Shown: in pieces, positions 63,174 through 64,000 of the stretch
Numbering within the stretch: the stretch's first letter is position 1
Layout of the letters: every line of letters starts with the position of its first letter
DNA from: an uncultured Ellagibacter sp.
Lineage (GTDB): Bacteria > Actinomycetota > Coriobacteriia > Coriobacteriales > Eggerthellaceae
Direction: 5' to 3'
DNA: 64,000 bases
Assembly: GCA_934654815.1 (NCBI GenBank)
Contig: CAKUGU010000002.1
Span: forward strand, 22,051 to 86,050
The notes under the pieces: model-generated
What the model saw: the letters and a program-made list of their open reading frames with translations, nothing else
Told to the model about the DNA's origin: nothing
Databases searched by the model: none
Program-made: the position numbers and the translations under genes

Positions 63174-64000
63174 TACCCAATCGCCCCTTCCATCTCGAGC
63201 TTGATGAGATTGTTCATCTCGACGGCGTATTCAAGCGGCAGCTCCTTCGACACGGGGTCGGCGAAGCCGTTCACGATCATGGTGCGGGCTTCCTCTTCGG
63301 GGATGCCGCGGCTCATCAGGTAGAACACCTTGTCGTCGCCGATGCGGCCGATGGTCGCCTCGTGGCCCACGTCGACGTGCTTGCAGCGGATGTCCATCGC
63401 GGGGATGGTGTCCGAGCGGCTCGCGTCGTCGAGCATGAGGCTTTGGCACGACACGCTCGCGACCGAGTTCTCCGCGGCGGGCGTCGCCACGACCGAGCTT
63501 CTGAACGTGGAGATGCCGCCGCCCTTGGAGATGGATTTGGTTTCGATGGCCGCCGTGGTCTCGGGCGCGGCCAAGACCACCTTGCAGCCGGTGTCGAGGT
63601 TCTGGCCCGTGCCGGCGAAGGTGATGCCGGTGAAGGTGCAGCGCGCGCGGCGTCCCTTCAGGATGGACATGGGGTAGAGGTAGCCCACGTGGCTGCCGAA
63701 CGAGCCGGACACCCATTCGATCTGGCCGCCTTCGTCGCAGATGGCGCGCTTGGTGTTCAGGTTGTACATGTTCTTCGACCAGTTCTCGATGGTCGAGTAG
63801 CGAAGCTTGGCGTTCTTGCCGACGAACAGCTCAACGGCGCCCGCGTGCAGGTTCGCCACGTTGTACTTCGGGGCAGAGCAGCCCTCGATGAAGTGCAGCT
63901 CGGCGCCGTCCTCCACGATGATGAGCGTGTGCTCGAACTGGCCTGCGCCCTTCGCGTTCAGGCGGAAGTAGCTTTGCAGCGGGAAGTCGAGCTTGGTGTC
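63173..64000 (-). CDS. sufB: Fe-S cluster assembly protein SufB (5' part outside window)
   Basis: The C-terminal ~275 residues of SufB are present; the reading frame continues past the window edge. Visible motifs: LQSYFRLNAKGAGQFEHTL at the cut end, FIEGCSAPKYNVANLHAGAVE, ENWSKNMYNLNTKRA and the terminal YLMSRGIPEEEARTMIVNGF. SufB is the main scaffold on which the cluster forms; sufC would be expected upstream, outside the window. Confidence 0.95.
   Translation of the reverse strand, partial: DTKLDFPLQSYFRLNAKGAGQFEHTLIIVEDGAELHFIEGCSAPKYNVANLHAGAVELFVGKNAKLRYSTIENWSKNMYNLNTKRAICDEGGQIEWVSGSFGSHVGYLYPMSILKGRRARCTFTGITFAGTGQNLDTGCKVVLAAPETTAAIETKSISKGGGISTFRSSVVATPAAENSVASVSCQSLMLDDASRSDTIPAMDIRCKHVDVGHEATIGRIGDDKVFYLMSRGIPEEEARTMIVNGFADPVSKELPLEYAVEMNNLIKLEMEGAIG

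Overview
The window is a contiguous piece of a high-GC bacterial chromosome. Several features suggest a member of the Actinomycetota, most likely an anaerobic Coriobacteriia/Eggerthellaceae-type organism: class II acetyl-CoA carboxylase genes joined to asp23, nusB, xseB and dxs; an alaS-ruvX-mltG-yqeG-aroE-LCP-aroC-aroK-aroB-aroQ-pepP block; an orphan TorD-type chaperone; an Fe-S aldo/keto reductase; and large hybrid sensor kinases. The taxonomic call is an inference from gene content and order. No rRNA or tRNA gene was seen.

Layout. 1-5.3 kb: accB-accC-asp23-nusB-xseB-dxs, ending in a terminator. 5.4-7.1 kb: amtB-glnK (ammonium). 7.2-7.6 kb: a PerR-type regulator. 7.8-10.2 kb: an AT-richer insert with a nuclease-helicase gene and an array of short inverted repeats. 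10.6-15.7 kb: rpsA, torD, coaE, uvrB. 15.8-18.6 kb: a GntR/YtrA-regulated ABC exporter and dtd. 18.7-22.1 kb: recN and an anchored polysaccharide deacetylase. 22.3-25.9 kb: a T-box leader followed by a complete ECF transporter, probably for tryptophan. 25.9-28.4 kb: two copies of a palindromic MITE-like element in opposite orientation, bracketing four small genes (flavin split-barrel, OsmC, dimeric-barrel and HxlR proteins). 28.4-29.2 kb: a zinc macrodomain.

29.4-34.0 kb is the most unusual part. A SAM methyltransferase resembling arsenite methyltransferase, but without two of the three arsenic-binding cysteines, is followed by a CobW-like GTPase and then by one 681-residue protein that joins a complete ArsM domain to an ArsS-type radical SAM domain. 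This looks like an organoarsenical (arsenosugar-type) pathway built around a fused enzyme, with long palindromes inside the locus.

34-51 kb is mostly housekeeping: rarA, a DUF948-like protein, an AI-2E family permease, alaS, ruvX, mltG, yqeG, most of the shikimate pathway (aroE, aroC, aroK, aroB, aroQ) with an LCP ligase, pepP, and efp on the opposite strand. Two intergenic regions (35.26-35.39 kb and 51.67-51.87 kb) look like C-rich small RNA genes: hairpins with CCCCUCC-type loops, an intrinsic terminator and an upstream -10 box. 52-60 kb: an Fe-S aldo/keto reductase, two hybrid histidine kinases and a BASS-family transporter. 60-64 kb: sufB (cut by the window edge)-sufD-sufS-sufU for Fe-S cluster assembly. 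The 3' end of sufU is duplicated on the far side of the second kinase gene, which marks that kinase as a likely insertion.
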